A stretch of DNA of 64,000 nucleotides from Hygrocybe punicea (Eukaryota > Basidiomycota > Agaricomycetes > Agaricales > Hygrophoraceae): the NCBI GenBank assembly GCA_963556145.1, contig OY744461.1, forward strand, positions 5,900,891 through 5,964,890. The letters are read 5' to 3'. Below are positions 24,402 to 35,830 of the stretch, piece by piece. The notes under the pieces were generated by a model. That model did not search any database. It was not told the origin of the DNA and saw nothing but the letters and a program-made list of their open reading frames with translations. Position 1 is the stretch's first letter. Every line of letters starts with the position of its first letter. The translations under genes and the position numbers were made by a program.

Positions 24402-24852
24402 TGCCAACTTTATGGACGTATTAAATGAGGATACAATGATACAAAGATAACAAATCCCCTTTGTGTAGTAGATGACATAACAATCACTCCAAGGGAAGCT
24501 ATGACTATTCAGTACCGGAATAATACGGTATACTTGTGTGAGAACGATATCTACAGCTCCACAGAAATAACAATTTATTTCTGACAAGAATGAAGAGCAA
24601 TGATGATTTCTATGAGTTACCAATCAGTTGTCAAACAGGAACAGTTGTCAAACAGGCTGGTTCAACACCTGTTTTGCCTGTTGAGCAAGCTAGTAATATC
24701 ACTGAGACTCTGAAGATTAAATCCACAAAATATCTTAAAGAGGGGTACTATAGTTCTTGGTTGGTCTGATCATTGTCTAGTCAGCTGGACCCTAATAAGA
24801 TCATAAGGCAGCTATTCATGGTACAGGTGCATTTTTGGCCTGTATCAAGGTA
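24402..24852. other. LINE 5' flank, no gene seen
   Basis: AT-rich DNA between the LINE ORF1 start and the Tc1-like element. It may include the LINE 5' untranslated region. Nothing else is recognised. Confidence 0.4.
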
Positions 24853-26431
24853 CAGTGGGCAACAAAATTGTTGCAATGTTCACAAGAGTTGCATTGACAT
24901 GCCAATATCTTAGGAAGAAGAATTGGTCAAAATATGGAAAATATGGACTAGATAGCCCTGTTTCTTAGCTTTGGAATGAGATCCAAGTTTATTAAGAAGT
25001 ACTCATCTTTGACCAAGATATAGTCAATTTACTAGCAGAGTCTCATTGCAACAGTTTTGTTGCCAACAATTGAAATATACAAGTTCAGTACTTAGTGTAC
25101 CCTCCCTTGGCCTTTATCACAGCTTCCACTTTTCTAGGCATACTCTCTATCAAATTCTGACACACCTCAGGCTCTATCTTGTTCCACTTTGCCTCTGCTC
25201 TCTTCCACAACTCCAAAGTCCCCTTTGGTGCCTCCTCTTATTCTGTAAGCTTCCTCTTGAGATGGGACCAGAGGTGTTCAATAGGATTGAGGTCTGGAGA
25301 CTGTGCAGACCATAGTATGACATTGTATTGATGGTCCTTGAACCACTTCTGAGCCTTTTTTGTATGCTTGGGGTCATTATCTTGTTGGAAGATAATGTCG
25401 TCCTGGGTTTTGCCATAATAATTGAGACTTTCTAGAAGTTCGTCATCCAGGATCTTGATGTAGAGGTCCCCATCTATTCTCCCATCACTCTTGTACCCAT
25501 ACCCTGGCCCTTCCCACAGCATACAGCCCCACATCATCAATGACCCTCCTCCAAACTTCTTTGTCCAATCACTCTTCATGCTTTTTCCACACCCACTTCC
25601 TACCATCTAACCCCATGTGATTGATTTTGGTCTCATCTGACCAAACAACCCTCTTCCAGTCCTCTATAGTCCAGCCTCGATGGGCAATCACAAAGTCCAG
25701 CCTCTTCTTGCAATGCCTCTTAGAGAGAATGGGCCTTTGCTTCTTGACTACAGGCTTCATTCCATGCTGTTTGAGGTAATGATGAGTGGTTTGGGCAGAG
25801 AGAGGTTGGTTGATTATGTCTGTGAGAGCCTTGGTGACCTGGACAGCATTCTCAACCTTATGAGCATTGATCAAGCCCTGGCTATAGCGAATATTGGAGA
25901 GAGAAAGCTTAGAAGGCCAACCACCAGAGGGCTTGGGAAGGTAGGGATGATGTTTACTGTGAAGTCTGAATATAGTGCTGGTGTGGACACCAGTAGAAGA
26001 TGAGATTTTATGACCAGATTGACCAGATTCAAGCAGAGAGAGGATGTGAGTCTGCTGAGAAGTAGAGAGAGATTTCATGTTGAGTTCAAGGAGTTGTTGT
26101 GCATTGTTTGTGTTAGATTCAACCATTAAACAAAGTCACATGACCATTCTATCAAAGTCAGCACAGTACAGCTGCACATTTTGCATACTAAGATTGAACT
26201 TGTATATTTCAATTGTTGGCAACAAAACTGTTGCAATGAGACTCTGCTAGTAAATTGACAATATCCTGGTCAGAAATGAGTACTTCTCAATAAACCTGGA
26301 TACCATTCCAAAGCTAAGAAACAGGGCTATCTAGTCCATATTTCTCCATATTTTTACCAATTTTCTCTTCTCAAGATATCAGCATGTCAATGCAACTCTT
26401 GTGAACATTGCAACAGTTTTATTGCCCAGTG
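24853..26431 (-). mobile_element. Tc1/mariner-type transposon
   Basis: Long terminal inverted repeats of about 235 bp start CAGTGGGCAACAAAATTG at the left and end CAGTTTTATTGCCCAGTG at the right. TA dinucleotides flank both ends (24851-24852 and 26432-26433), the usual target duplication. The repeats carry further matching blocks (AACAGGGCTATCTAGTCCAT; CTGCTAGTAAATTGAC). One transposase gene lies inside on the minus strand. Confidence 0.9.
25150..26126 (-). pseudogene. Tc1-like DDE transposase, frameshifted
   Basis: ATG 26126 starts an N-terminal helix-turn-helix region (SGHKISSSTGVHTSTIFRLH), followed by catalytic-core blocks WSDETKIN (first Asp), FQQDNDPKHTKK (second Asp) and SPDLNPIEHLWSHLKRKL (Glu, spacing as in DD34E). 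A frameshift near 25585 joins the two halves, and a stop follows KRKLTE at 25240 although similar sequence continues. The enzyme would cut and paste the element. Length is near the family norm once rejoined. Inactive as it stands. Confidence 0.85.
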
Positions 26432-26756
26432 TATGTCATGAGAACATCCAAAGGAATAACACAGCTTTATAAAACTTCAGGCACACCTTATGGTGTTTTG
26501 GGAAGAGCTTACAAATAATATAATACCATATGATAAATCCCATTGTGTTAAGTGTCATTCATGATCCGAACCACTTAACTAGTTAAATATTGCTTGTAGC
26601 CATGAAAGTCTTGTGTTGTTCAAATGCTCAATTTGGCATCATGATATCACTGAATCCTTCTTTGTATGCTGTGAGCTCATCAAGAAGATAGCACATGATG
26701 GTGCCAACCTATACAGACACTAATTCATACTGCTCGGGATCATTGAAAGACTATAT

Positions 26757-28150
26757 CACATACATTTTCACTTGAAGACCAACCACCCCACCACTTAACT
26801 GCTTTAAGGCTCCATTTCCGACTGGCCCACATAACATGGTATTGTGTACCACCTCTTTGGAAACAATGTGTTGTAAATTTGCCATGTTGACTTTCCAATA
26901 CCCCTGATCTTTCGATAATGTCGTCCATTAGGGATTCAAAACCAGACCAAGTTGTCGGCTCTCCAAATTTGAGGCAGTCAGTTGCGGCAATTGCAGGAAA
27001 CACAAAATCACCAGCATCCAGGGGTCGCTGCAGGAAGAATTGGAGGTGGCGAAGCCATGCTGTCATATGGGAAAAACAGTCGATCTTGGGATGTTCAGGA
27101 TCTGGTGGTATCTGATATGTTTGAGCTGGCCGCAAGATTAAGCTGTTAACGCCAAGCTGTGAGTCACAAAGCAACACACCCTTAGTCGGATCCTTATTTG
27201 TTTTACAGAAAACCAGCTTGAATTTGAGGTAATCTGTGTCAGTTGCTTGCATCAAGTTCACGTCTCCAAAAGTTAAGTTGATGAGTTCATCATTGCTAAT
27301 GTGAACTGTTAGCAATTGAAGTAGTATTAAAAAAAAAAATGTACCCAAGTCCACAAACAGAATGCTGTTGTGGCAAAAGCTTTGAAGTAGAGACGTCGAG
27401 TTATTGAAAGGTGTTTCTTGGCTTCACCACTGTCAAGAAAGTCCATGATAACTTTGAGGTCCTTCGGCAGCATGGGAAGAGCCTGGTTGGATGTTCCTGT
27501 TCAGCTGTTGCAATTTTTGAGGGATTCGTAGTAGGCTTTATAGTCACTGTCAAATACTGGATTCCCCTCCCATTCCTGTAGGTGAGTGTTGAATTTCCAG
27601 ACTTCCCCTTGACAACCAAGAACACTTGGAAGTCAGAAAAACATGAGTAACACCTGAGACTTCTGTTAAGCTAATTCACTTTACCATTCGAAGTACAGCT
27701 TGAAGGCTGACTGCAAACCTTCAGCTGTCAAAAATCCTAAGCCATTGTGGTCACATTTGTAGGCCGTCAGGAGCCGCAGTGCTGTTGGAGTCTGTGCAGT
27801 AATTTTGTCGAATGCATCAGAAAATCGCAGCCATTGTTGTCCATCCTCAGGCCCATTTCCAACATCATCATCCAGTCCCCCTTCTGCCATGTAGGTTTTG
27901 AGCCAGTCCTTACCACTTTTCACATAGTTTGTGTAGCCTTTCTTGGTTTGAGGTGACCGGTACCATTCTTCTGTTGTTTCCTGGCTATGATTGAGTAACA
28001 CAGACGCCAATGGTGCTGGTTCAGTGGCAGTAAGTTTTTTTTTGGGACTCGGCTGTGATGTGCGCAGTTTTTGAGCAGCCTTGGAATGAGAGGATGCTGG
28101 TGAAACAAAACTTGAGGTGGAGTCTTCTGGCTGACTTGGCGACCCATGGT
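26757..28150 (-). pseudogene. Fungal tyrosine recombinase (Crypton-like), decayed
   Basis: The 3' half (about 27340-26745) carries the catalytic-domain signature: DELINLTFGDVNL, LVFCKTNKDPTKGV, TTHCFQRGGTQY (the His-x-x-Arg box) and KAVKWWGGWSSSENV. The 5' half (28010-27681) looks like the DNA-binding SAM-like part (KKGYTNYVKSGKDWLKTYM). Stops and frame changes between 27680 and 27350 separate them. The strand-attacking Tyr would lie just after WSSSENV, but the frame degrades there. Such proteins move Crypton elements or occur as domesticated families in basidiomycetes. No terminal repeats were found. Confidence 0.7.
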
Positions 28151-28616
28151 AGCATAGAAAGTCATGATGGAGCGATCACAAAGTGTAGATGAAGTACAGC
28201 AGTTGAAGACTGTGTGCCACAGGAACTACACTTGACGATGCTCACCCAGGCCAAGCTAGGCAGACTGTAGAGGGTTGACGGTTCATAAGAGGATGCGAGA
28301 CATTGATGGTTCATGCAAGCAAGGATGTAATCAAGCATACTAAATTTTACAGTTCGGCTATTATAAATTTGGTCGGACTAAGGATAGGCTACTTCGGGTT
28401 TATGGGTTTACTAAATATTAGAAGAGCAATGACGCTAGGATTGCTGTCGGCCGGTCGAAGTGATCTCTGGTCCATACAGAAACTTCCTTCCCCATATGCT
28501 AGTGCGCGATGATCTAAATCACGAAACCTCAGAAAAATGCTTTCAATTTGTTGGTTCCACTTTGTCTTGAGAAGTGAGTGGAAGTGTCAATGTGATATTC
28601 TGGCAGCGGCAGAGGG

Positions 28617-28658
28617 TGCCGATATGGACACCGATACGGACACCGATACGGACACCGA
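28617..28658 (+). repeat. Short 12-bp tandem repeat (CCGATACGGACA)
   Basis: About three and a half units in tandem. The surrounding 28.2-29.0 kb has no gene I can support; it is the 5' flank of the Nudix gene. Confidence 0.6.
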
Positions 28659-29049
28659 ACCTTCGAGCAAACGCACCGACAACAGGAGTAGGCTATCAAG
28701 ATACCATTAGTACCACTTATTGGATTCCGGGCGATAGAGACAAACTCTTTCCGGTGTTTCTCGGTCCTGTGGGTTGAAAACGGCATACCAGCGTCAGGTT
28801 CATTGCTCTATAGCAGGCAATGAGGGAATGTCATCTAGTCTGAATCGAATTAGAAAACCCGTAGTAGATCTATGATACGTCATGGTCAACCGAGGCTGCT
28901 TGAAACACCTCCGTAAAACGCACACCCCCGGCAACCAATGCGCCCAACAAGGAAAGACATGCCCTCCAGCAGCTTCAACGAGAAAGATGATGGATGAACA
29001 TTGAACGTTGGCCCAGATTACTAATCAATATAATATCGAGTGGACCATC

Positions 29050-30435
29050 ATGTGTGCAGCTCCCTTAAAATTGCACACTTGCTCTTTCTTAGATCTTGTT
29101 AATGACTGCGACAATGTTTGCCTTGATCGCCAACCTGAATCTTCAAACCTTGTTGATTCCAATTTTGATTCCGAATACCTCATCCCGTGGTACCTCAGTC
29201 GTTCGTGTGGAAACGCAATTGGCCTCCTCAGACCGGTCATAGTAAACCAACTGCGCAAAGAAAACGAATGTAGGCGAGAATGCGATTTGCCGAAGGTATG
29301 GGATATCGAGCAACACAATGATGCAGCGTCCAAGTCATCTCGGATAACATTTCAATCATGGGTCGATTCAGTGTCTGAACGTACAGCTGTGATGAAAGAA
29401 CTTTGCGAGCGCTGGCGAGATATAGGCTTATTCGAGAATGTATGTGGACCGAAAAAATGGAGAGGCGAGATGTACGCAGTGTATTCTAACCCTTTCGGAG
29501 TGCATGATCATGCCTCTGGTACAATCGATGGACTGGAACTTAATTATGCGTTCGAGATGGAGCAATCGGCATGCGCTCTTTTTGGAGTGGTTACATATGG
29601 CGTGCATATGACCATTTTCCAAGAATTCATAGACGTAGACTCGGGCGGGAGAAACGCACGGATCTGGGTGCCGAGACGGGCCAGAACGAAGCAGACGTGT
29701 GAGTTTCCTCTTTCTTTCCTGATACCCAAATCAATCTTGTTTACTCGCATGCGGAATAGCTGGCCAGGATATCTCGACAACAGTGTGGCAGGTGGCATTT
29801 CCAGCGGCATGGGCGTATTCGAGTCCCTTGTAAAGGAGGCGAAGGAAGAGGCCAGTATTGAGGAAACCATCATCCGCACGCATGCCAGAGCTGTCGGTGC
29901 TGTGAGCTATTTCTTTCGGTGGGCCATCCCTCTAGGTCCCTCGTTTAACGCTCAGTGTCACTGTTTCAGGATGCCGGCAGGATGGTTGCAGCCAGAGATC
30001 GAGTATGTGGTGTTCATCCCCCCTACGTGGTCTGCCTTTAGTCGTAACTTGCACAGATATGTTTCTGACCTGATGATTCCGGGTGGGGCAAACCCCACTC
30101 CTTTCCAACCGAAACCTCTCGACGGTGAAGTGGAATCTTTTGAGGTGTGTCTGAATTTTTTTGCATTCACCGCTTTACAAACTAGTTTGCCCCAGCTCCT
30201 CCCCCTCAACCACGTCATTGCCAAGATGTGTGAGAGGTCCTTCAAGAGCAATTGTGCCTTGGGCGAGTTTATCCAAGTTTTCATGCTCATGTTACACAAT
30301 GGAAACTAATTTAATAACTGCACAGTTTTGATTGATTTTCTAATCCGCCATGGACACCTCACCGCCGAAAGTGACCCCGATTTTATGGCTATTATCACGC
30401 GGTTACATGGCCAATTTGATTTTAAGATGTGGTAG
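29050..30435 (+). CDS. Nudix hydrolase, thiamine-pyrophosphokinase-related (DUF4743-type N-terminus)
   Basis: Exons 29050-29696, 29760-29918, 29970-30002, 30057-30144, 30196-30262 and 30326-30435. ATG 29050 (MCAAPLKLHTCSFLDLVNDC) is chosen because SFLDLV.DCDN opens this family; an in-frame TTG at 29008 lies further up. N-terminal blocks SEYLIPWYLS, GLLRPVIV, TAVMKELCERWRD and CGPKKWRGEMY precede a Nudix box: GGISSGMGVFESLVKEAKEEAS. The C-terminus ends LHGQFDFKMW. Yeast and plant relatives hydrolyse damaged thiamine diphosphates; that substrate is inference here. The last intron begins GC (G|GCGAGT), not GT. No broken codons in the spliced frame. The best intact host gene of the window. Confidence 0.88.
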
Positions 30436-30634
30436 ATTATTGTCTCCTGAAGGGCTGTCATCTCAGTTAGCATTAGGTGCAAATGACATTTTACAGAACA
30501 TGACAAAACATGTATCACTCTGGGTGTGAATATCACTGCAAAAGCATCTCACAGTCAGGTTGTCAAGCTGCACTGACTGAACCATCAGTTATCTCCACAA
30601 GTGTTTCTTGGGCTGACCAGTGTGATGCAGCTGC

Positions 30635-30725
30635 TAGTGTTTCCAGGTCCAGTCCATATGACTGGAAAAAAACTGGGACCTGACTGGACCTAACTGTTAT
30701 AAGACCAGAACACCAGTTGTGGTTG
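30635..30725. mobile_element. Left-end fragment of an M6-type hAT element
   Basis: TAGTGTTTCCAGGTCCAGTCC-like start and ACTGGAAAAAAACTGG match the left end of M6. No right end or target duplication was found nearby, so this is a remnant. Confidence 0.5.
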
Positions 30726-30828
30726 CACTGGCAGTCATTTGGTAGGTGGAGCTTCATTAGGACTTAAAAGAGTTTAAAAACCTATACATGTACAAACAAT
30801 CTCACCTGTACTTTCCGCCTTAACACGC

Positions 30829-30976
30829 TGGAGTGGTAGCGAGGATGGATCATGTGACTCAGTTCCCATGGTTGATCCAGTGAGTTAGCAGATCTGGATG
30901 TAGTAGATACCCTATCCTAGTCTTTCCGACGCACGTGTCCTCTGAGCACCCTGAGGGTACCCCCGGTACCTCTCCA
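30829..30976 (+). repeat. 5' LTR of element C
   Basis: 148 bp, the same length as the inverted 3' LTR at 59604-59751. I count six differences between them, all transitions, five at CpG positions. Confidence 0.85.
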
Positions 30977-31078
30977 CCTGGTGATGAGAGTGTGGTTTGA
31001 ACCCACGCACACTGCATTTGCTCCGTTTTCCACTCCCTAGCCTGCTTGCTTTGACTTGCCATATCTCCCTCAACTCCA

Positions 31079-32791
31079 ATGTCGGATTACCGAAGGCTTT
31101 TTGTGTTTTGGGGCTCATCTGGGGACCCAGCAGACTGGCTGAGCCTGGTGGACCGAGAAGTTGTCTTGGGGAACAGTGACCGCGATAAAATCGAGATATT
31201 CACCAGCAAAATCGCTGACACAGCAAAACACTGGTTCCTTGAGCTTCCGAAACAGCTATGAAAACATTGGCCCATAGTTCGGGAACTATTCATTGCTCGG
31301 TGGATTGACAAACTCAGTCCCAATGCCTTGGCAGCCAAAGAGTCCTTGTTATTCCAAAGTCTGGACCCTTTACAGTCCGAAACATTTATGCTCAATGTCT
31401 TCTTCACACAACCAACCTCAGATGACTTAGAATCCCATTTACCAGAAGTACGAGGTACATCAGCTACTACCACAACAACAGCCTTAGGAACAGAGGCACA
31501 CATCGTGAATTCAAACATCATATCGGGCACTGCAACTTCCGAGGACAGAGTACAGAGTACAAAACAAAATGTGAACTTCGAGGACAGAGTACAGAGAACG
31601 TTGGACACAATAGAGGCCGTTTACCAAAAGAGGACCGAGGAATACGAGGAATGAGCGCGTCTGAAAATTGCACTAGCATTTGAAGAAGGACGCAACACAG
31701 GGATTGCCGAAGAACACCAGCGTTGGGTCACACTAGCGTCAACAAACATCTTTACACCTGCCCAAACGACAGCACAAAACGAGCTGTCGACCTACGCTTC
31801 CGTGGCAACTCAACGACGACTGCCCACTGCAACCCAACCAGAGCCGCGCACCAACACCTCCGTTTCGTCGCAAACGGACCCACCCCCTTGCACCAACACG
31901 TCAACGCAAGCAAATGCGGCACCCCCAGCGCAAAAACATGTCCCAGCACCCATAACCGTCGACCCAAACGCACCAAAAACGACGACAGCTGCGCCAGAGC
32001 GCGCCATGTCCCCGTCAAGCACCCAAACTGCCCCATCCACGCGCGAAAACGTGCCCCAGCACACCACAGTGTGCCTACCCTCACCACGAATAACGACGTT
32101 CGCGCCTGAACACGCCACCTCGCTATTGCCCACCCAAATGACGCCGCTGGCTTATATTTCCACGGCAGCACAGCAGCAACCACCCTCCCACACCTCAACA
32201 TCAATGCAGACGGCTCCAAACACGAACAAGAACATGACCCCACCAGTCCCACTCCCAGAGCTGACTACAGCGCTCGTGCCGAGGCACGTCTCCTCGCCCG
32301 AATCTCAACAGAAGATGCGCCGTGCGTCCACATTCACCCAGAGACCACCAGCCCCGCTAACAGAGACGCCCAAACGTGCTGCAAGCCCTGTTCCCAGCAT
32401 ATACGCATGGCCCACAGACCTACCCACACCCGCGTCAATCCCAAACCCCGAGTCTACCCCACTCGCCTGTCCCACAAAACTACATGCGTCCAAACCCACA
32501 GCAAGCCACGATGCCACCGTCCACGCGCTGCAACTGCGAACGCCGAGGTCCAATGGTGTCGAAGCACGAGCGGACGACTACGCGAAGTCCGGGGAGGGTG
32601 AACGGAAGCAGATGACAATGGACATGAGAGAAGGGGACAGAGACGGCGCAGAAAAGAGGGTGAACAAGGAAACGAGGCAAGCAGGGATGGGGACAGAGGA
32701 AGTAAACGCGGAACCGTCGAAGAGCACGACAAGCAAGGAGCCTGGGATGTACCAGGACAACGAAACCGCCGAATGGACGTTCGCGTGTCCA
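31079..32791 (+). pseudogene. gag-like protein of element C, N-terminal part
   Basis: ATG 31079 (MSDYRRLFVFWGSSGDPADW). One frame runs unbroken to 32791 except for TGA at 31259-31261 and at 31652-31654, both consistent with CGA-to-TGA. The N-terminus (DADW-like PADWLSLV, DTAKHWFLELPKQL, WPIVRELFIARW) has the helical pattern of LTR-retrotransposon gag domains. A coiled-coil-like stretch and then a Pro/Thr/Ala-rich tail with CTNTSTQ-type words follow. The frame continues exactly into VMSTSTVRPTPRPF on the minus strand at 60355 if the inversion is undone. Confidence 0.65.
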
Positions 32792-33725
32792 GTTAATGGT
32801 ATGTCATGTCCTTTCGGTAGTTATTGACTTTGTTAACCTGAATATTTCCAGAAAAAAAGATCACGAGCCACACTGAATCTGCTGTCAAGCGCCATGAACC
32901 CACCATCAGCAAGCTCGCGAAGACATATAATGATCTCTGCAAGCAGTTAGCTGAGTTGAAGCAAAAGGGATCAGCTCCGCTAAATGCTGTTTTACCTCAC
33001 GCCATCAAAACCCAGGGGTTATTCGATTTGGACGTTGATGATAACATCTGGCAAGATGTTGGACTTGATGATGCAATGGCTGGGCCGATACCGCCATGGC
33101 TGGGCGATGAAGCTGTTCGCGAGGGGATTGGAGCTCTGTTGGAGCTGGATAGGTGCATAGAAGAAGAAAGCCGTCTGCAAGACGAGCGATCTTCAATGCA
33201 GGAGTGGATGCAAGAGGAGTGGGAATGCATCCAAGCTGCGCGTGCAGTGCATGGTATGTGCAGTGCTCAGTGTAGACACCACACTCACTGGTACTCACAG
33301 CAAGTGATCCTGACATGCTGTATCAGCTTGATCAGCGGCGGAGGGAGGTATGTAACCTATGTGTGATATGGCAGTCAAATGTCCACGGTGTGCCGTGCAA
33401 GCGGCCGATGGAGCATTCCTGGGGACCCTCGGATCAAGAACTATGCAATGCAGCTTCGGAGGCAGTCTTGGGGTCTTGGGAAGACGAGAGGGAGCTGGAG
33501 GAAACTTTACCGAGCAGAGAACAAGATGCTGATGAGTCTGATGATGATGACTTCCTGAGTGTGCTAGCAAGTGAGGAGGAAGATGATGAGGAGCTCCTAG
33601 ATGCATTTGAACATGTGGCCTTCATGGATGCATGTCATGATGGCAAGGGTGGCCTTGCTGAAGGTGAGGAGCCTGTAGGGCCTGTATGTCCCCATTTCCC
33701 CTCCAAACGGGCACGATTCACGTAG
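32792..33725 (+). pseudogene. KDZ transposase #1, C-terminal exons (CxC1-type)
   Basis: Exons 32792-32798, 32852-33253 and 33301-33725, with introns GTATGT...TTCCAG and GTATGT...TCACAG. Protein: VNEKKITSHTESAVKRHEP, LAKTYNDLCKQLAELK, GLFDLDVDDNIWQDVGLDD, WLGDEAVREGIGALLELDRC, EEESRLQDERSSMQEW, then a tail rich in Asp and Glu ending SKRARFT. This is the C-terminal end of KDZ transposases as known in agaricomycetes. The N-terminal part that should precede it (...SYRHTV) is at 60357 on the other strand. No stop inside these exons; the gene is broken only by the rearrangement. Confidence 0.8.
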
Positions 33726-34050
33726 CAGTGTCTTGGTTTTCCATTCAAACTCATTCTGTGTCTATGGCTGTTACTATGACAAATTGCATGGTGAATGGTG
33801 TTGAGTGGATGGTCTGTGCAATGCCCTGCGCATGGACCATTGGAGTTTTAAATCCCCAGTTAAAAGATAGCTGTTTTTGCCGCTACTCTAATTGTCTTGA
33901 CTCCATTTCCCCCTCCCATCCCCATTCCTGCATCTCTTGTTTCTCTCTCTTGTCCCCTCTCTCTCATCTTGTCCTCTTGTCTCCGTCTTGTAATCCTTCT
34001 GCTACACATTCATGATTAGTGATGTGTTGTCTGTAATGAATGTGAAGTGA
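33726..34050. other. 3' flank of KDZ C-terminal exons
   Basis: CT-rich stretch (about 33900-33990); no gene seen. Confidence 0.4.
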
Positions 34051-34058
34051 GGGTTGAT

Positions 34059-34429
34059 TAGTGTTGCCACGGCTATAGCCGATGTTTTTTGAAAAATTGC
34101 CTTTTTAGGTTAGTAAAATTAGGCAAAATTATGAAAATATTTGAGGAGATGGGCAGAGCCAAAAGCTGGGGGGTCACTTAAGGATGCTAAGAATTTGGTG
34201 CCCAATCTTCAGAGTTATTCAACCATAGCTGTTGAGCCTAGCCAGCTACCATCCAACAGCTATCCCTGAAGAACCCTGAGAATTGAGCCCCAAATCCTTA
34301 GCACCCTTAAGTGACCCCTCAGCTTTTGGCTTCGCCCATCTCCTCAAATATTTTCATAATTTTGCCTAATTTTACTAGCCTAAAAAGGCAATTTTTCAAA
34401 AAACATCGGCTATAGCCGTGGCAACACTA
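34059..34429. mobile_element. Foldback hAT-type MITE M5
   Basis: Starts TAGTGTTGCCACGGCTATAG and ends CTATAGCCGTGGCAACACTA. Arms of about 150 bp are reverse complements over nearly the whole element. Exact 8-bp target duplication GGGTTGAT (34051-34058, 34430-34437). No coding capacity. Terminal ten bases are shared with the autonomous-looking hAT at 37882. Confidence 0.92.
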
Positions 34430-34639
34430 GGGTTGATGATGATGTGATGATGTCATTATATGCTATGTCAGTAAGATAATAAGATGTGGTTTGATCAGTG
34501 CATGGTGTTCATAGCTATGTATAGTTGGTGTACATGATAAACCGTTATGGTGAGAGATGGGATGTCCACACTTCTGTGCACAAGCACAGGTCTGGAACAT
34601 TATTGAACCATCAATATTATGGACTGTTGTTGGTTTCAT

Positions 34640-35435
34640 CCCGGGTCTGTTCCTGGGATGTTCCAGGTCTATAATGGTTGTCCCACTGCTGTTGGTGGGA
34701 CATCCCAGGTCTGGAACATTATGAACCAGAAACTGAATAATCCTAAACCATTGACATTGTGGACTCTAATTGGCTGTCCCAAAGGCGGTGTGGGGACATC
34801 CCAGGTGTATAGTGGGATGTCACAGGAATGTCCCAGGTCTCTAATGGTCTGTCCCAGGGCTGTGTGGAGATGTCCCATGTCTGTAGTGGGATGTCCCAGG
34901 GCTGTCCCAGGGATGTCCCAGGGCTGTCCCAGGATGTCCCAGGGATGTCCCAGGGCTGTCCCAGGATGTCCCAGGGACATCCCAGGTCTCTAATGGGCTG
35001 TCCCAGGGTTGTATGGGGATGTCCCAGGGCTGTCCCAGGGACGTCCCAGGTCTCTAATGGGCTGTACCAGGTCTGTATTGGGATGTCCCAGGTCTATAGT
35101 GGGATGTCCCAGGGCTGTCCCAGGGCTGTCCCAGGGATGTCCCAGGTCTCTACCAGAGTCTACAAGTAACATGCATGTAGCTATACAGCTATCATATGTT
35201 GTATATGATGGCTACTAACATTCCATTGACCAATAACCACACTATCATTGTGGCCACAGCCAAAAAAAATTTTCAAAAAAATATCCAAAAATTAGTTTGG
35301 GACATCCCAAAAGATCCCCTGGCACCAGGGACGTCCCATGTCCCTGGGACATCCCATTGTCCCAATGCTTTGGACCAGGGACAGCCCAGGGACAGCCCAG
35401 GGATAGCCCAGGATAGCCCAGGGACAGCCCATGGA
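34640..35435. repeat. Palindromic minisatellite built on GGGATGTCCCAGG / GGGACATCCC
   Basis: 34640-35155 holds many units of TGTCCCAGGGCTGTCCCAGG and GGGATGTCCCAGGTCT. 35290-35435 holds the same words in the opposite sense (GGGACATCCCA, GGGACAGCCCA), so the block is a loose inverted repeat around a spacer at 35160-35285. Frames encoding Cys-Pro-Arg-type or Gly-His-Pro repeats are a by-product. Confidence 0.8.
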
Positions 35436-35830
35436 CATGAATATTAGCTCTGGGCCAGACCTGTCGTTTCTCAACATGGAGAAGTGACATACGACCCATT
35501 CAGTTACATCTACAAGTTTAGGAAATCGGGTGGCCTGAAGTGGACAGTGCCAGAAAACAATCTGCGCCCGACAGGGAGGACTACAAGACATTTCCCACTC
35601 AAAATGTGGGAGTTGCAAGTTGGTTTATCGCACAAGAATGTCCCTGGGACAATTCCGGTTTGGGACGTTCTAGTTTGCCATGGGACACTTTTAACCTTGC
35701 TTCCTCATGTTTTGACACATTGTCCCCCATCCTCTAGCCATCATGGTTTGCCATTCCTACCATCTATCTAGTTTTACTTGTAGCTCCCTCGATGTAGTAC
35801 TCGATCAGCAACAGCCAGTTCCCTTTTGTC
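35436..35830. other. No confident gene
   Basis: One frame (35484-35771, +) is open but has no recognised motif. It may be the promoter region or first exon of the following gene. Confidence 0.3.

Larger units (their letters stand above)
30829..32791 (+). mobile_element. LTR retroelement C, 5' half (other half at 59604-60356, inverted)
   Basis: 5' LTR 30829-30976, primer-binding-like TGGTGATGAGAGTGTGG at 30979, then a long gag-like frame that stops abruptly at 32791 where KDZ transposase sequence begins. Flank before the LTR is ACGC (30825-30828). The matching 3' half lies inverted at 59604-60356 with the same flank. See the inversion finding. Confidence 0.8.

Noticed and set aside
29008..29049. 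Upstream TTG start for the Nudix gene
   Set aside because: TTG is not a usual nuclear start and ATG 29050 gives the family N-terminus.
34619..35169. Repeated Cys-Pro-Arg or Gly-His-Pro frames resembling a repeat protein
   Set aside because: Direct translation of the GGGATGTCCCAGG array; open in both strands and in more than one phase.
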